Notes: a model not told the origin generated them from the sequence alone. A stretch of DNA of 64,000 bases from Pseudomonas sp. B21-015 (GCF_024749285.1 NZ_CP087196.1:3348001-3412000); one strand, 5' to 3'; counted from the first letter of the stretch, positions 1 through 8,418 are shown. A program made the numbers and translations.

Positions 1-767
1 CCCGGGTAGTCGTAATCTTCCAGATCCGGTTTAGCGCTGCTCTTGGCATCGCTTTCCAGCTCGATCTTCGGTTTGACGAAATCGTAATCACGCCGCGTGG
101 TACGGCTGGTGCGCGTGGCCAGGCGCAGCCCGAAACGCTTGACCACCGGTTTGTCTGCCACCAGGCCCGAGTCCTGCTGATAGGCCACGGGCGCCAGTTT
201 CGGGAACACCGTCTGGTCATCGCCGAAGGTCAGTTTGTGGCCGCTGGCGGTGTGCTGGAAGTGGTAGTGAATCCCCTCCTCCTCGCACAGGCGCTGGACG
301 AAGTGCAGATCCGTCTCGTCGTACTGCACGCAGTAGATGCGTTCCGGATATACCGCACTCAGTTGAAAGTGGTAATCACTGGCCAGGATGCCGTGTTCTT
401 CAAGCACCTGGCTGATGATTTGCTGCACGGTCATCTGCTGGAAAATTCGCTGATTGACCCGATGCGCGAGGTACGCCAGTTGCGGGCGCAGGGAGATCCG
501 GTAACGGGTCAGACGCTTGCCCGCCTCGCCCTGGGCGACGCTGTAGACCAGTCCGTGAATGCCCGTTCCGCTCGGCGAGAGCTGAAGGAACGCCAGTTTG
601 TGCAGCACGCTTTCGAGGTTGATCGAGGCCTTTTCACTGACCAGTTCCAACTCGAATTCAAAGGGGGTGTTGAGTGCCTCCCGACCGGTGAACGACAGCA
701 CCTGGAAATCGCTGTCGACGCCATCGATGGTCAGATTGAAATGAGGCTGGTTGGCCGGTGAGAACAT
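1..767 (-). CDS. vgrG: VgrG T6SS tip protein, N-terminal part (runs off window start)
   Basis: This is the 5' portion of a type VI secretion spike gene read on the minus strand; its 3' end lies before base 1. The start MFSPANQPHF has an AGGAAC-type ribosome site just upstream. The protein is collinear with the complete VgrG at 35974-38880: base 1 corresponds to base 38114 with no net indel over 767 bp, although many bases differ. VgrG trimers form the puncture tip on the Hcp tube and carry effectors. The hcp gene lies directly upstream, so the order hcp-vgrG matches the second module. The effector-bearing C-terminus is not visible, so the cargo is unknown. Confidence 0.93.
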   Translation of the reverse strand, partial: MFSPANQPHFNLTIDGVDSDFQVLSFTGREALNTPFEFELELVSEKASINLESVLHKLAFLQLSPSGTGIHGLVYSVAQGEAGKRLTRYRISLRPQLAYLAHRVNQRIFQQMTVQQIISQVLEEHGILASDYHFQLSAVYPERIYCVQYDETDLHFVQRLCEEEGIHYHFQHTASGHKLTFGDDQTVFPKLAPVAYQQDSGLVADKPVVKRFGLRLATRTSRTTRRDYDFVKPKIELESDAKSSAKPDLEDYDYP

Positions 768-847
768 CCCTTGTTCCTCGCGCAGTGCTGCGGCGCACGC
801 CGATCTCGTCAGGTACGGGGCACGCAGAAAATTCGTTGGGTGAACGC

Positions 848-876
848 CGCCCCGGTCAGCCGCGCTGGCCGGGGCG
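848..876. promoter_or_regulatory. Intercistronic hairpin between hcp and vgrG (copy 1)
   Basis: A 13-bp arm at 848-860 (CGCCCCGGTCAGC) pairs with 864-876 (GCTGGCCGGGGCG) across a 3-nt loop with a single G-T pair. It sits between the hcp stop and the vgrG start. The second module has a hairpin of unrelated sequence at the same place. Likely roles are partial termination or stabilisation of an abundant hcp message. This is inference from structure only. Confidence 0.55.
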
Positions 877-895
877 ATACAACCATCAGTCGCGA

Positions 896-1411
896 TTAAA
901 CGACTGGAACACGCCAATCATCGGAGCCCGAAGTACCGGAAACTTCGTGAGTCCAGGTGATTTTGCGATAGGTGAACTGCACTTCTTCCAGGTGGGTGAA
1001 GTGCGCGTTTGACGGATCCTGGCAGTTGTGCATTTTGTTGTTGATGGCGACGATGATCGCGTCTTCCAGTTTGGTGGTGTAGTAGTGCTCTTGGGTACCT
1101 TGAGCCGAAGTGCGGTACCACTGGATAACGATTTCGCTCATGCGCTCGCCAGAGGTCAGCGCCGCTTGCAGCAGTGGCGAAGACTTGTCGTAGACCTTGG
1201 TGATCACGACTGGTTTGTGTACACGCTGGCCGGTCGGTTGGCCGGACTGTGGGTCACGCGGGATGATCACGTCGTGGCTGAAAGCCTGAACCATGACCTG
1301 GTCTTCGTGACCTTCCTGGTAGGTGTTGCCAACGGAGTCGGCGGTGAACGCGCCGGCAGTGATCAGGCCTTGTTTCTCGCCGGTAACGGACATGTACGCT
1401 GGTGTAGCCAT
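896..1411 (-). CDS. hcp: Hcp family type VI secretion tube protein
   Basis: A 171-residue Hcp protein beginning MATPAYMSVTGEKQG. Hcp hexamers stack into the tube that the contractile sheath drives out of the cell, and they chaperone small effectors. The start at 1411 has a GGAG ribosome site about 8 nt upstream. It differs from the second copy (39004-39519) at only four residues: Ser for Thr in FSHD, Ser for Ala in KSSP, Ser for Gly in DPSN and Val for Ala near the end. It lies upstream of vgrG with a hairpin between them. The length is normal for the family. Regulation probably depends on the conserved inverted repeats and sigma54-like site upstream. Confidence 0.95.
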   Translation of the reverse strand: MATPAYMSVTGEKQGLITAGAFTADSVGNTYQEGHEDQVMVQAFSHDVIIPRDPQSGQPTGQRVHKPVVITKVYDKSSPLLQAALTSGERMSEIVIQWYRTSAQGTQEHYYTTKLEDAIIVAINNKMHNCQDPSNAHFTHLEEVQFTYRKITWTHEVSGTSGSDDWRVPVV

Positions 1412-1474
1412 GAGTGCTCTCCTTGCTGATGGATGGGGGCGCGGTAGGTGGGATTACCTGACAGGCGACCAATT

Positions 1475-1496
1475 GCTGTCAAAAAATGCGCCAACT
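1475..1496 (-). promoter_or_regulatory. Candidate sigma54-like promoter of hcp copy 1
   Basis: On the minus strand the sequence AGTTGGCGCATTTTTTGAC places GG (1492-1491) ten bases before G at 1480, next to A instead of the usual C. The same arrangement, TTGGC-N8-TTGA, occurs upstream of hcp copy 2. The spacing matches -24/-12 sites, but the -12 element is imperfect. The predicted start would lie about 55 bp before the hcp start codon. Confidence 0.4.
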
Positions 1497-1578
1497 TTTA
1501 TCCAACCCTTATAAACCAAGGGTTTGGTGAGGTTTTTTCTGCACAAGCGGCGAAATTGGCGAAAGAATTTATCGAAAA

Positions 1579-1702
1579 GTGCGCAAGAAGTTGCGCAGTG
1601 GTGTGCAAGAAGTTGCGCACTTGGCTGGAAGCCTTGAAATACTTGGGGTGTAGAGATTTATCGAGGGGAAGTGACGGGGCAAGTGCGCAAGAAGTTGCGC
1701 AC
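1579..1702. promoter_or_regulatory. Three inverted repeats upstream of hcp (enhancer/operator candidates)
   Basis: Three 20-bp units of the form GTGCGCAA-N4-TTGCGCAC lie at 1579-1598 (last base mismatched), 1601-1620 (one mismatch, GTGTGCAA) and 1683-1702 (perfect). The start-to-start spacings are 22 and 82 bp. Exactly the same spacings occur upstream of hcp copy 2 (39687, 39709, 39791), while the DNA between units has diverged. They lie about 85-190 bp upstream of the sigma54-like site, a typical distance for enhancer-binding activator sites. The binding protein is not encoded in this window as far as can be seen. Confidence 0.65.
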
Positions 1703-1932
1703 TTCCGAAGTGACCTGTCGGCTCTTCTCGCGGATGGCAAAAATACTAACAAAAAATGGTCAATGGCTATCTGATGACGTGGCTGCTTCCGGCAGAAGCT
1801 ACTTCTTGTTGTGACTACAGCCCCATGGGCGACTTAAGGAATTTAACTACAAGCGTCCATGCATGGTTCGTTAATTCTGCAGCCTTAGGTGCCTGGCTAG
1901 ACACCTGAAGGTTTGACTCAGTATCGTCGTGC

Positions 1933-1950
1933 GGTCAGCCAAGACTCGAC
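1933..1950. repeat. 18-bp direct repeat of the mvaU 3' end (upstream copy)
   Basis: The 18 bases GGTCAGCCAAGACTCGAC occur here and again at 2325-2342, where they encode the last residues of the MvaU-like protein. The two copies are 392 bp apart and bracket the small ORF at 2025-2234. A duplicated gene 3' end is a common footprint of site-specific insertion, but no integrase is nearby. Confidence 0.45.
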
Positions 1951-2024
1951 AGTGCCTGTTCGATCTTTACGATTTATCCACATTCTTATACTGCTACGCT
2001 GTCCTTTTCCACGGAGGAATCGCG

Positions 2025-2234
2025 ATGCCAAACTTTGATCTGCTCCCTTCCCTGCTATTCAAGATCAACGAAAATCAGCAAGCCCTTGAGGCTGCCATCA
2101 TGGAACTGACGCTCTGGGTCGAGCAACGTGGATCGGGTGAGATTGGAGGCAACGTGCGCGGTGCGTTGGACACGATCAGATCAAATGAAGAGTTCATCAA
2201 CATGACGCTCGCTGTGCTGATGACGCCGGAGTGA
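2025..2234 (+). CDS. Small conserved protein (69 aa), paralogue of 16288-16509
   Basis: This starts MPNFDLLPSLLFKINENQQA behind a GGAGG ribosome site. I do not recognise the family. It is clearly homologous to the 73-residue ORF at 16288-16509: both share ENQ-x-A-x-EAA-x-MEL, EQRGS and a later N-x-R-x-AL core. The upstream DNA is also related (CTGCTACGCT here, CTGCTATGCT there, then CGGAG), so promoter and gene seem to have duplicated together. The sequence is predicted to be mostly helical. It is convergent with the mvaU-like gene and separated from it by a bidirectional terminator. Function unknown. Confidence 0.7.
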   Translation: MPNFDLLPSLLFKINENQQALEAAIMELTLWVEQRGSGEIGGNVRGALDTIRSNEEFINMTLAVLMTPE

Positions 2235-2272
2235 CTCGTTTGCGAAGTCGATACCGCATTACCTTATCGCAG

Positions 2273-2303
2273 AAAAAAAGGGCTCTCGAAGGGCCCTTTG
2301 TTT
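2273..2303. terminator. Bidirectional intrinsic terminator
   Basis: AAAGGGC (2277-2283) and GCCCTTT (2293-2299) form a stem with a 9-nt loop, flanked by an A-run on the left and T-rich DNA on the right. It lies between the convergent small ORF (ending 2234) and the mvaU-like gene (ending 2319). Confidence 0.7.
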
Positions 2304-2318
2304 GTACTCAAACAAAAC

Positions 2319-2684
2319 TCACTTGGTCAGCCAAGACTCGACGGTATCGGAACCATATTTTGCTTTCCACTCCTTCAGAGTCTTGTGATTGCCGCCTTTG
2401 GTTTCGACGACTTCGCCGGTGTTTGGATTTTTGTAGATTTTGACTTGGCGCGGCTTACGTGTGCCGGATTTTGATTCGGCTACGGGGGCACGACGACCAG
2501 CTTGTGGATCAAGTAGATTGATCACGTTTTTCAAGCTGTAGCCGTACTCACCAAGCAAAGCGCGCAGTTTGCTCTCAAACTCCATTTCCTTCTTCAGGCC
2601 GGAATCGCTTTTCATGGACTCAAGCTCCGCCAGTTGGGCGGCCAGTTGCTGTTCAAGCTTGCGGTATTCAGCCAGACGAGACAT
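2319..2684 (-). CDS. mvaU: MvaT/MvaU-family H-NS-like silencer
   Basis: This is a 121-residue xenogeneic silencer. The N-terminal half (about residues 1-60) is a coiled-coil oligomerisation region beginning MSRLAEYRKLEQQLAAQL. The C-terminal half has the diagnostic DNA-binding motif KIYKNPNTGEVVETKGGNHK followed by LKEWKAKYGSDTVESWL. MvaT/MvaU proteins are the Pseudomonas counterparts of H-NS; they bind AT-rich DNA and silence acquired genes. The N-terminus looks more like MvaU than MvaT. Its place at the edge of a large accessory region is notable, because such proteins may be core or island-borne. The 3' end is duplicated at 1933-1950. Confidence 0.9.
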   Translation of the reverse strand: MSRLAEYRKLEQQLAAQLAELESMKSDSGLKKEMEFESKLRALLGEYGYSLKNVINLLDPQAGRRAPVAESKSGTRKPRQVKIYKNPNTGEVVETKGGNHKTLKEWKAKYGSDTVESWLTK

Positions 2685-2740
2685 CGGTAATTTCCCTCAA
2701 TTTGGATAACACGTGGTGTAGGGACACATGATAGATTGTT

Positions 2741-3097
2741 TTACAGTCCCAAATCTCTGTGGAGTTGGTCTTCTTGGATCACTTCAGTTGCGTGCCCACC
2801 CTTCACCAGATACCACTGGAGCTGAGAGCGTAGGTGGTCTTTGAGTCGAGACCGCAGTTCAAGGTAACCAGGAACATCAATACAGTATTCAGGATGAAGC
2901 CCTCGTTGCCGCAGAACTGCACGCAGTACCTGAACACCTAGCGGGCCAATGTCGGAGGCATACAATCGCACTAGAGGATCAAATCCCGGATGCCTCTTGA
3001 AGCTATCCACAATTCGCTGAATTAATGCTTCAAACGTTTTGGCATCGCATGTTTGCTGAACCGATAGCCACACTTCAGATTCGAGTTCACTATGCAT
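2741..3097 (-). CDS. Hypothetical protein (118 aa)
   Basis: An unrecognised 118-residue protein starting MHSELESEVWLSVQQ, with a GGAGAG-type ribosome site upstream. It is predicted to be largely helical, with many charged residues and no signal peptide, membrane segment or recognisable motif. It follows the same strand as mvaU, about 57 bp upstream of it, so co-transcription is possible. The coding appearance (good ribosome site, normal composition) supports a real gene; no function can be assigned. Confidence 0.55.
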   Translation of the reverse strand: MHSELESEVWLSVQQTCDAKTFEALIQRIVDSFKRHPGFDPLVRLYASDIGPLGVQVLRAVLRQRGLHPEYCIDVPGYLELRSRLKDHLRSQLQWYLVKGGHATEVIQEDQLHRDLGL

Positions 3098-3818
3098 TCA
3101 CACCTCTCTCCTCGCCCACCAGGAGCTCCCATCCAGATGTTGTACGACATGGGTATTTTTTCAAAAAATTGGATCGTTGTTTGAAATCAAACTGGAAAGC
3201 AGCGGCTTACGCCGCGAAGGGGCGATTTTGCTATGCCCATAGGGCGGTCATACGTCAGCGTCAGCAGGATACATCGCAAGAAAAGGCCAGAAGCAGGAGC
3301 ACTGCAAAAGCAAAAATCACATCGTTTTGCCAGAAGGGTCGGTGAAAGGTGGAGCGCCGAGATCCCTGCTTTTTGGTTGCTCTCAAATATAAAGATCCGT
3401 CGCTCAAAAAAATTTTCAAGGGGCCTCCTGAAAAAATATTTCTGTTGACACGATCGGAGCAAAGAAAAATACGTTCCGCTCTACCGCCTAACTCTGTGTA
3501 AACGACAGAACTGCGATAGGCTGGAGCTTGGGCATAACCGGACGCTTCCTCAATCATCCGGCCTGTTACGTGCCCCGAGTTCGTGGCTGCTCAGGTCAAC
3601 CGAACTTCTCTATCACTGATTTGAACAACGTATCCCGGTAGAAAAAACATCCATAGTCTAAGCTTTCGATCACTGGAGTGACTGTGACAGCTAGCGCTGT
3701 AGGGTTCGTTGATGGGCATTTTTTCCGATCAGTAGCGCTGCGTAGTCCATAGTTCTAGAGATGCATTTATCGGATACTGCCATTGCGCCAGCCCCCACCT
3801 TTCAAGGTTGAAATACTC
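3098..3818. other. Intergenic region, no supported gene
   Basis: About 720 bp between the divergent hypothetical gene and the Shango operon. Short open frames exist on both strands but lack convincing ribosome sites or family features. It probably contains the promoter for the downstream operon; I could not pick -35/-10 elements with confidence. Confidence 0.5.
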
Positions 3819-6236
3819 ATGGCAAGGAAGAAGGCAAAAAACTCTACCGGCACCGGCATCCTGATCATTTTTGCACTGGCTTTTGGTGCATTCGCTTCGA
3901 TCCCGAAGAATGCATGGATCGCTATTGGCATCGTCGCTTGCATCGTCGCCATTATGTGGTTGTTAGCCACTCGCACTAAACGACAGCTTGAACAGATTCA
4001 AAGGTCTGCTTCAGCGACAACGCACCTGCGGGAGCCGCGAAGTAAAGACGTGACCTTCTCCATGCATGAGGTTTCGTCGAGCAATATGTCTGAAGAACCC
4101 TCCGAATTTTATACCGTCCAACTCGGCGCCCCCCCTTCCGCCTCCTTTAAAATTCCAGACGCAAGCAAGCAGAAATCCGATACCCGCTGGGTTCCGGCGG
4201 GCGAATCGGTCACTGTGTCTGGTTTTTCACTTCCCAGTGGAATGCTCTATGTAGGAAGCGCACTGGGTCGATACGATGCGCAAGAACCATCACTGATCAA
4301 TCCCAAACTGCGGATAGCCAAATCGTACGTTGATATCGAAGAACGGCTGATGCCCTACTGGCCGAGCTTTCATTCCATTTCGCCAGAGGCTCGGCGCGGA
4401 TACCTGCAGTGGCTAGAAGGCGGACGTCGTGATCCGCTGGCAGACACCGGCTATGTCTTTTTATTTTTTTATGGCCTTGAGCGCCGTGCACTCGTTGATG
4501 CAGTAAGCGATCCGCAGGTGAAGGCGGAGATTCCTCTGATCACCAAAGAAGTCCAGCGACTTCTGAATATCTATGGAGAGAATCGGTCATTCAGGGGGTA
4601 CGCGGAGGGTTTCTTGGATTACCTGAGCAACCACACGGTTAATCCTAGTCAGTACCTTGGCCCACCTCCGGATGTAGTTGCTTACGGCTACGAAATGCCG
4701 CTTCCACTGCGCATAGGGTTAGGGCAACACGCCTCCAACAAACGACCACTTGATGCCGACTGGGCATTGGCATGGGCACTAGCCGACCCCAACATCAGCA
4801 AGCGCACCCCGGTAACTCGGTGTAAGGATGTCTTCGCTGCATTGTTCAAACTCAAGTACGCGAGTACCTACCCTACCGGGCTAATCCTCGCGCAAAACAA
4901 GACCAAGCTTAAAGCAAGCTATCGACCGGCTTCCGCAGTGTTAATGGCACCCGCAGTTAACCTGGGGGATCTTCCTGATGTCATGGCTACTTCAGGAACG
5001 CGTAAAAGCCTGCAATTGATTGTTGAGCTTTGCACCAGCGAGTTGGAGCCCTATAGCCGCTATCTGGGCCGAAACCCTGAAAGCGCAGAAGCGCTGGAGG
5101 GCCTTTTGCAGCTTCCTGTCGCGCTATGGCCGGCGCCGGCCCGTGCAGAATTGGACGATCTTCAACACAGGATCGGTGATGACCTGATCGCCATGAGTTT
5201 TGGCGAACTCGCTGGACGGTTCAAGAGCGCAGGGGCTTTGTCTCGCGACAAAGTACTGGCACTTGCCCGCGCGCTGGAGTCACTCCATATCGGTATGGAA
5301 CCTGACGTTCTGGCAGGCAGTAAAACACCGAAAGCCGAAGACCAAATTGCATTGTTCGTGACCCAACCAGAAGACGGATCACTGCGAGCTTCGGCGGCCT
5401 ATAACGCGGCCTCGGTCACTCTTGACCTAGCCAGTGCAGTGGCATCTGCCGACGGGGATACTTCAAATGAAGAAGTCACAATGCTGGGTCAGCACATTGA
5501 CTCATGGAGTCACCTGAGTGTTGCCCATCGCAAACGTCTCAAGGCGCACTTACGTATCCAAATTCAGCAACCTCCAACACTCGCAAGTTTGAAGAAAAAG
5601 CTCGACCCATTGACCGTCGAAGCAAAGCGCGCGATTGCCAGCTTCCTGGCCCACCTCGCACAAGCCGATGGCACCGTCAGCACATCTGAGGTGAAGCTTC
5701 TGGAGCGAGTGTATAAAGCGTTGCAACTGGACAGTCAGCTGCTCTACAGCGATCTTCACGGTGCTGCATCCGGAGCAAGGATTGCATCCGTCATACCACC
5801 CGCCAACACCACTCAGTCCGAGCCTGGGGTGCCCCTCCCAGTTAACGCCACGCAAGGGTTCGTGCTCGATCACGAGCGAATTGCTGAATTGCAACGAGAA
5901 ACAGCTGAGGTATCCGCCCTACTTGCTCAGGTGTTCACTGATGACCAGGTTGAGGAATCTGAGCAGCTTGTTGAGGATGTCGAATCGACTTCAGTGTCGA
6001 GTGCCGACGTTGCGGGTCTCGACTTAGAACATTCGGCGTTCCTACGCCTATTGGTCTCACGTCCAGAGTGGAGTCGATCTGAACTTGAGTCCGCTGCGAG
6101 CGACATGGAGCTAATGCTCGATGGTGCTTTGGAGCAAATCAACGACATGGCCTTTGACCGCTTCGATATGCCCATCACCGAAGGTGATGATCCCATCGAG
6201 ATCAATAAAGACATTCTGGAAGAGCTAGCCTTATGA
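3819..6236 (+). CDS. sngA: TerB-domain protein of a Shango-type defence operon (SngA-like)
   Basis: An 805-residue protein, counted from ATG at 3819; a TTG 36 bp upstream is less likely. Two membrane helices occupy about residues 10-50 (GILIIFALAFGAFASI and IAIGIVACIVAIMWLL). A long TerB-N-like region follows (YWPSFHSISPEARRGYLQWL is characteristic). A TerB-like helical domain lies near residues 600-640 with ADGTVSTSEVKLLERVYKAL. Known three-gene Shango systems consist of a TerB protein, an ATPase and a DEAD-box helicase and block phage. The gene overlaps the ATPase gene by 4 bp (ATGA), indicating translational coupling. The membrane segments suggest the complex sits at the inner membrane. 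The family call rests on gene order plus motifs. Confidence 0.85.
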   Translation: MARKKAKNSTGTGILIIFALAFGAFASIPKNAWIAIGIVACIVAIMWLLATRTKRQLEQIQRSASATTHLREPRSKDVTFSMHEVSSSNMSEEPSEFYTVQLGAPPSASFKIPDASKQKSDTRWVPAGESVTVSGFSLPSGMLYVGSALGRYDAQEPSLINPKLRIAKSYVDIEERLMPYWPSFHSISPEARRGYLQWLEGGRRDPLADTGYVFLFFYGLERRALVDAVSDPQVKAEIPLITKEVQRLLNIYGENRSFRGYAEGFLDYLSNHTVNPSQYLGPPPDVVAYGYEMPLPLRIGLGQHASNKRPLDADWALAWALADPNISKRTPVTRCKDVFAALFKLKYASTYPTGLILAQNKTKLKASYRPASAVLMAPAVNLGDLPDVMATSGTRKSLQLIVELCTSELEPYSRYLGRNPESAEALEGLLQLPVALWPAPARAELDDLQHRIGDDLIAMSFGELAGRFKSAGALSRDKVLALARALESLHIGMEPDVLAGSKTPKAEDQIALFVTQPEDGSLRASAAYNAASVTLDLASAVASADGDTSNEEVTMLGQHIDSWSHLSVAHRKRLKAHLRIQIQQPPTLASLKKKLDPLTVEAKRAIASFLAHLAQADGTVSTSEVKLLERVYKALQLDSQLLYSDLHGAASGARIASVIPPANTTQSEPGVPLPVNATQGFVLDHERIAELQRETAEVSALLAQVFTDDQVEESEQLVEDVESTSVSSADVAGLDLEHSAFLRLLVSRPEWSRSELESAASDMELMLDGALEQINDMAFDRFDMPITEGDDPIEINKDILEELAL

Positions 6237-7528
6237 CCACTATCAGAGCCAAGGATCGCGACGCGGTCATCCAATCGCTACGCGCCGGCGTCGTTCCTCG
6301 TGTCGGCCAACATTTGATTCAGGTCGGCCGGGTGGGCGAACTCGATGCGCTGATCACCGACGTTAACCGCCTAGTTGAAAGCGGTTCGGCATTTCGCGTC
6401 GTGATTGGTGAGTACGGCGCCGGCAAGACGTTTTTTCTCAACCTGGTACGAGCCATTGCGATGGAGCGCAAACTCGTAACCATGCACGCTGACTTAAACC
6501 CCGATCGCAGGCTGCATGCCACTGGGGGACAGGCACGCTCACTCTATTCCGAGCTGGCCAAGAACATGTCGACACGCACAAAGCCTGACGGTGGGGCTAT
6601 GCAAGGCATCGTCGAGAAATTCATCTCCCAAGCCAAAACAGAAGCCAAGGCAGCGGGTACTGACAGTGAGAGTGTCATCCGTACACACCTTGCTGAATTG
6701 ACCGAGATGGTCAACGGCTACGATTTCGCTGAAGTGATCGCTGCGTATTGCCGAGGTTTCGAGGACGGCAATGAGCAACTCAAGGCTGACGCCATCCGCT
6801 GGCTGCGTGGTGAGTTCACCACCAAGACCGATGCGCGTGCAGCTCTGGGGGTGCGAACGATCATTGATGACGCCTCCGTCTACGATCAGCTCAAGCTGCT
6901 GTCGAGATTCGTAAGACTTGCGGGCTTCGGCGGTCTGATGATCTGCCTTGACGAGTTGGTAAACCTTTACAAGCTGGCAAACACACAAGCTCGAAATGCT
7001 AACTATGAGCAGATCCTGCGTATCCTCAATGATTCGTTGCAAGGATCGTCTGAGGGGCTTGGCTTCGTATTGGGCGGTACTCCCGAGTTCTTGATGGACA
7101 CTCGCCGAGGCCTCTTCAGCTACCCTGCCCTGCAATCGCGACTAGCCGAAAACTCGTTTGCAAAAACAGGGCTGGTGGATCTTTCGGGCCCTGTTATTCG
7201 CCTAACCAGCCTCACCCCTGAAGACTTCTATGTATTGCTTCAGAAGCTTCGTCATGTCTACGCAGGCGGCGATGCTGAAAAATATCTACTGCCTGACGAA
7301 GCACTCCCACTGTTTATGGCGCATTGTAACCAGCGCTTGGGTGAAGCCTACTTCCGTACGCCGCGCACCACTATCACTGCGTTCATCAATCTGCTGGCCA
7401 TCCTGGAGCAAAACCCGGGAGCTAACTGGCGGACGCTGCTGGGAGGTGTCGAGATAGCCAAAGACCTCGGCGGAGAAGAGGACACGAAAGTCGACGCGGA
7501 CGATGAACTTGCCACCTTCTCACTCTGA
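6233..7528 (+). CDS. sngB: BrxD-like ATPase of the Shango-type operon (SngB-like)
   Basis: A 431-residue ATP-binding protein resembling BREX BrxD (DUF2791). The Walker A motif GEYGAGKT lies at residues 59-66, and a Walker B-like MICLDELVNL has the acidic pair at about 240-241. A sensor-like GFVLGGTPEFLMD follows the Walker B segment. It overlaps the upstream TerB gene by 4 bp and the helicase gene by 26 bp, so the three genes form one tightly coupled operon. In BREX and Shango loci this ATPase accompanies an Lhr-like helicase. The gene appears intact; without the helicase (see next entries) the system is probably not functional. Confidence 0.88.
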   Translation: MTTIRAKDRDAVIQSLRAGVVPRVGQHLIQVGRVGELDALITDVNRLVESGSAFRVVIGEYGAGKTFFLNLVRAIAMERKLVTMHADLNPDRRLHATGGQARSLYSELAKNMSTRTKPDGGAMQGIVEKFISQAKTEAKAAGTDSESVIRTHLAELTEMVNGYDFAEVIAAYCRGFEDGNEQLKADAIRWLRGEFTTKTDARAALGVRTIIDDASVYDQLKLLSRFVRLAGFGGLMICLDELVNLYKLANTQARNANYEQILRILNDSLQGSSEGLGFVLGGTPEFLMDTRRGLFSYPALQSRLAENSFAKTGLVDLSGPVIRLTSLTPEDFYVLLQKLRHVYAGGDAEKYLLPDEALPLFMAHCNQRLGEAYFRTPRTTITAFINLLAILEQNPGANWRTLLGGVEIAKDLGGEEDTKVDADDELATFSL

Positions 7529-8141
7529 GTCATCGGGTTTCGGCCAGCTAGAACCCCGTATTCAGCGATGGATTTGGGCTGAAGGCTGGACGTCCTTGCG
7601 TGACGCCCAAGAATGGGCAGTACCTGTTCTAGTGGACGCAGACCAGGATGTCATTATCTCTGCCGCAACAGCGGCGGGGAAAACCGAGGCTGCGTTCCTC
7701 CCCATTCTCACCCATTTACTCAACCACAATGACCCTCCCGGTTCCGTGCTGTACATCAGCCCCCTCAAGGCCTTGATCAATGATCAATGGGGCAGACTCA
7801 GTCGTCTTTGTGAGCAATTGGAAATTCCTGTAGTCGCCTGGCACGGGGACATCTCATCGAGCAAAAAGCACCGATTTCTGAAGTCGTCGGAAGGTGTGTT
7901 ATTGATCACCCCTGAGTCCCTTGAAGCACTGTTCGTCAATCGAGGCTCAAGCCTAGCTGGAGTTTTCCAGAACCTGCGTTACATCGTCATTGATGAGCTA
8001 CATGCCTTCATCGGTAGCGAACGAGGCAAACAACTGCAGTCCTTGTGTAGTGGTCTAATGAAACCGGACACCCATTTAGGCGAGAATGCTCGCCAGATAG
8101 AGGTGTCTGATGACCAAACAACGTCGTTCCTTTTCCGCTGA
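7503..8141 (+). pseudogene. sngC: Lhr/BrxHI-like DEAD-box helicase (SngC-like), 5' fragment cut by IS3
   Basis: The first 181 codons (7503-8045) encode helicase motifs I (AATAAGKT, residues 54-61), Ia (SPLKAL) and II (DELH, residues 164-167). At 8046 an IS3-family element begins, and the frame continues into it to a stop at 8141, giving a 212-residue chimera. The reading frame picks up exactly at 9283. Joining 7503-8045 to 9283-11004 restores an uninterrupted 754-residue protein through QLQSLMHRVE. The gene start overlaps the ATPase gene by 26 bp. The truncated protein lacks motifs III-VI and should be inactive as a helicase. Confidence 0.88.
8043..8045. repeat. 3-bp target-site duplication TTG of the IS (left copy; right copy 9280-9282)
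   Basis: TTG directly precedes the left inverted repeat and directly follows the right one. IS3-family elements usually generate 3-4 bp duplications. Removing one TTG together with the element restores the helicase frame. Confidence 0.8.
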
Positions 8142-8418
8142 ATTCAAACGCGAGGCCGCAGGCCTCGTGCTCGATCAAGGCTATAGCCATATCGAAGCCA
8201 GCCGCTCGCTTGGGGTGGTCGAGTCCGCGTTGCGTCGCTGGGTTAATCAACTCCAGCAGGAGCGCAGCGGCGTGACTCCGCAGAGTAAGGCGCTGACGCC
8301 TGAGCAGCAGAAAATCCAGGAATTGGAAGCTCGAATCGCTCGCCTTGAACGGGAGAAATCCATTTTAAAAAAGGCTACCGCGCTCTTGATGTCGGAAGAG
8401 CACGAGCGCACGCGCTGA
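8110..8418 (+). CDS. IS3-family transposase OrfA
   Basis: A 102-residue OrfA beginning MTKQRRSFSAEFKREAAGLV. It contains the helix-turn-helix (GYSHIEASRSLGVVESALRRW) and a leucine-zipper-like coiled coil (IQELEARIARLEREKSILKKA) that mediates multimerisation. In this family OrfA binds the terminal repeats and is fused to OrfB by -1 frameshifting at an A6G run, which is present near 8367-8373. The gene looks complete. Confidence 0.92.
   Translation: MTKQRRSFSAEFKREAAGLVLDQGYSHIEASRSLGVVESALRRWVNQLQQERSGVTPQSKALTPEQQKIQELEARIARLEREKSILKKATALLMSEEHERTR

Noticed and set aside
1579..1702. Short repeats considered as a CRISPR array
   Set aside because: Only three units, palindromic, with unequal 2- and 62-bp gaps and no cas genes.
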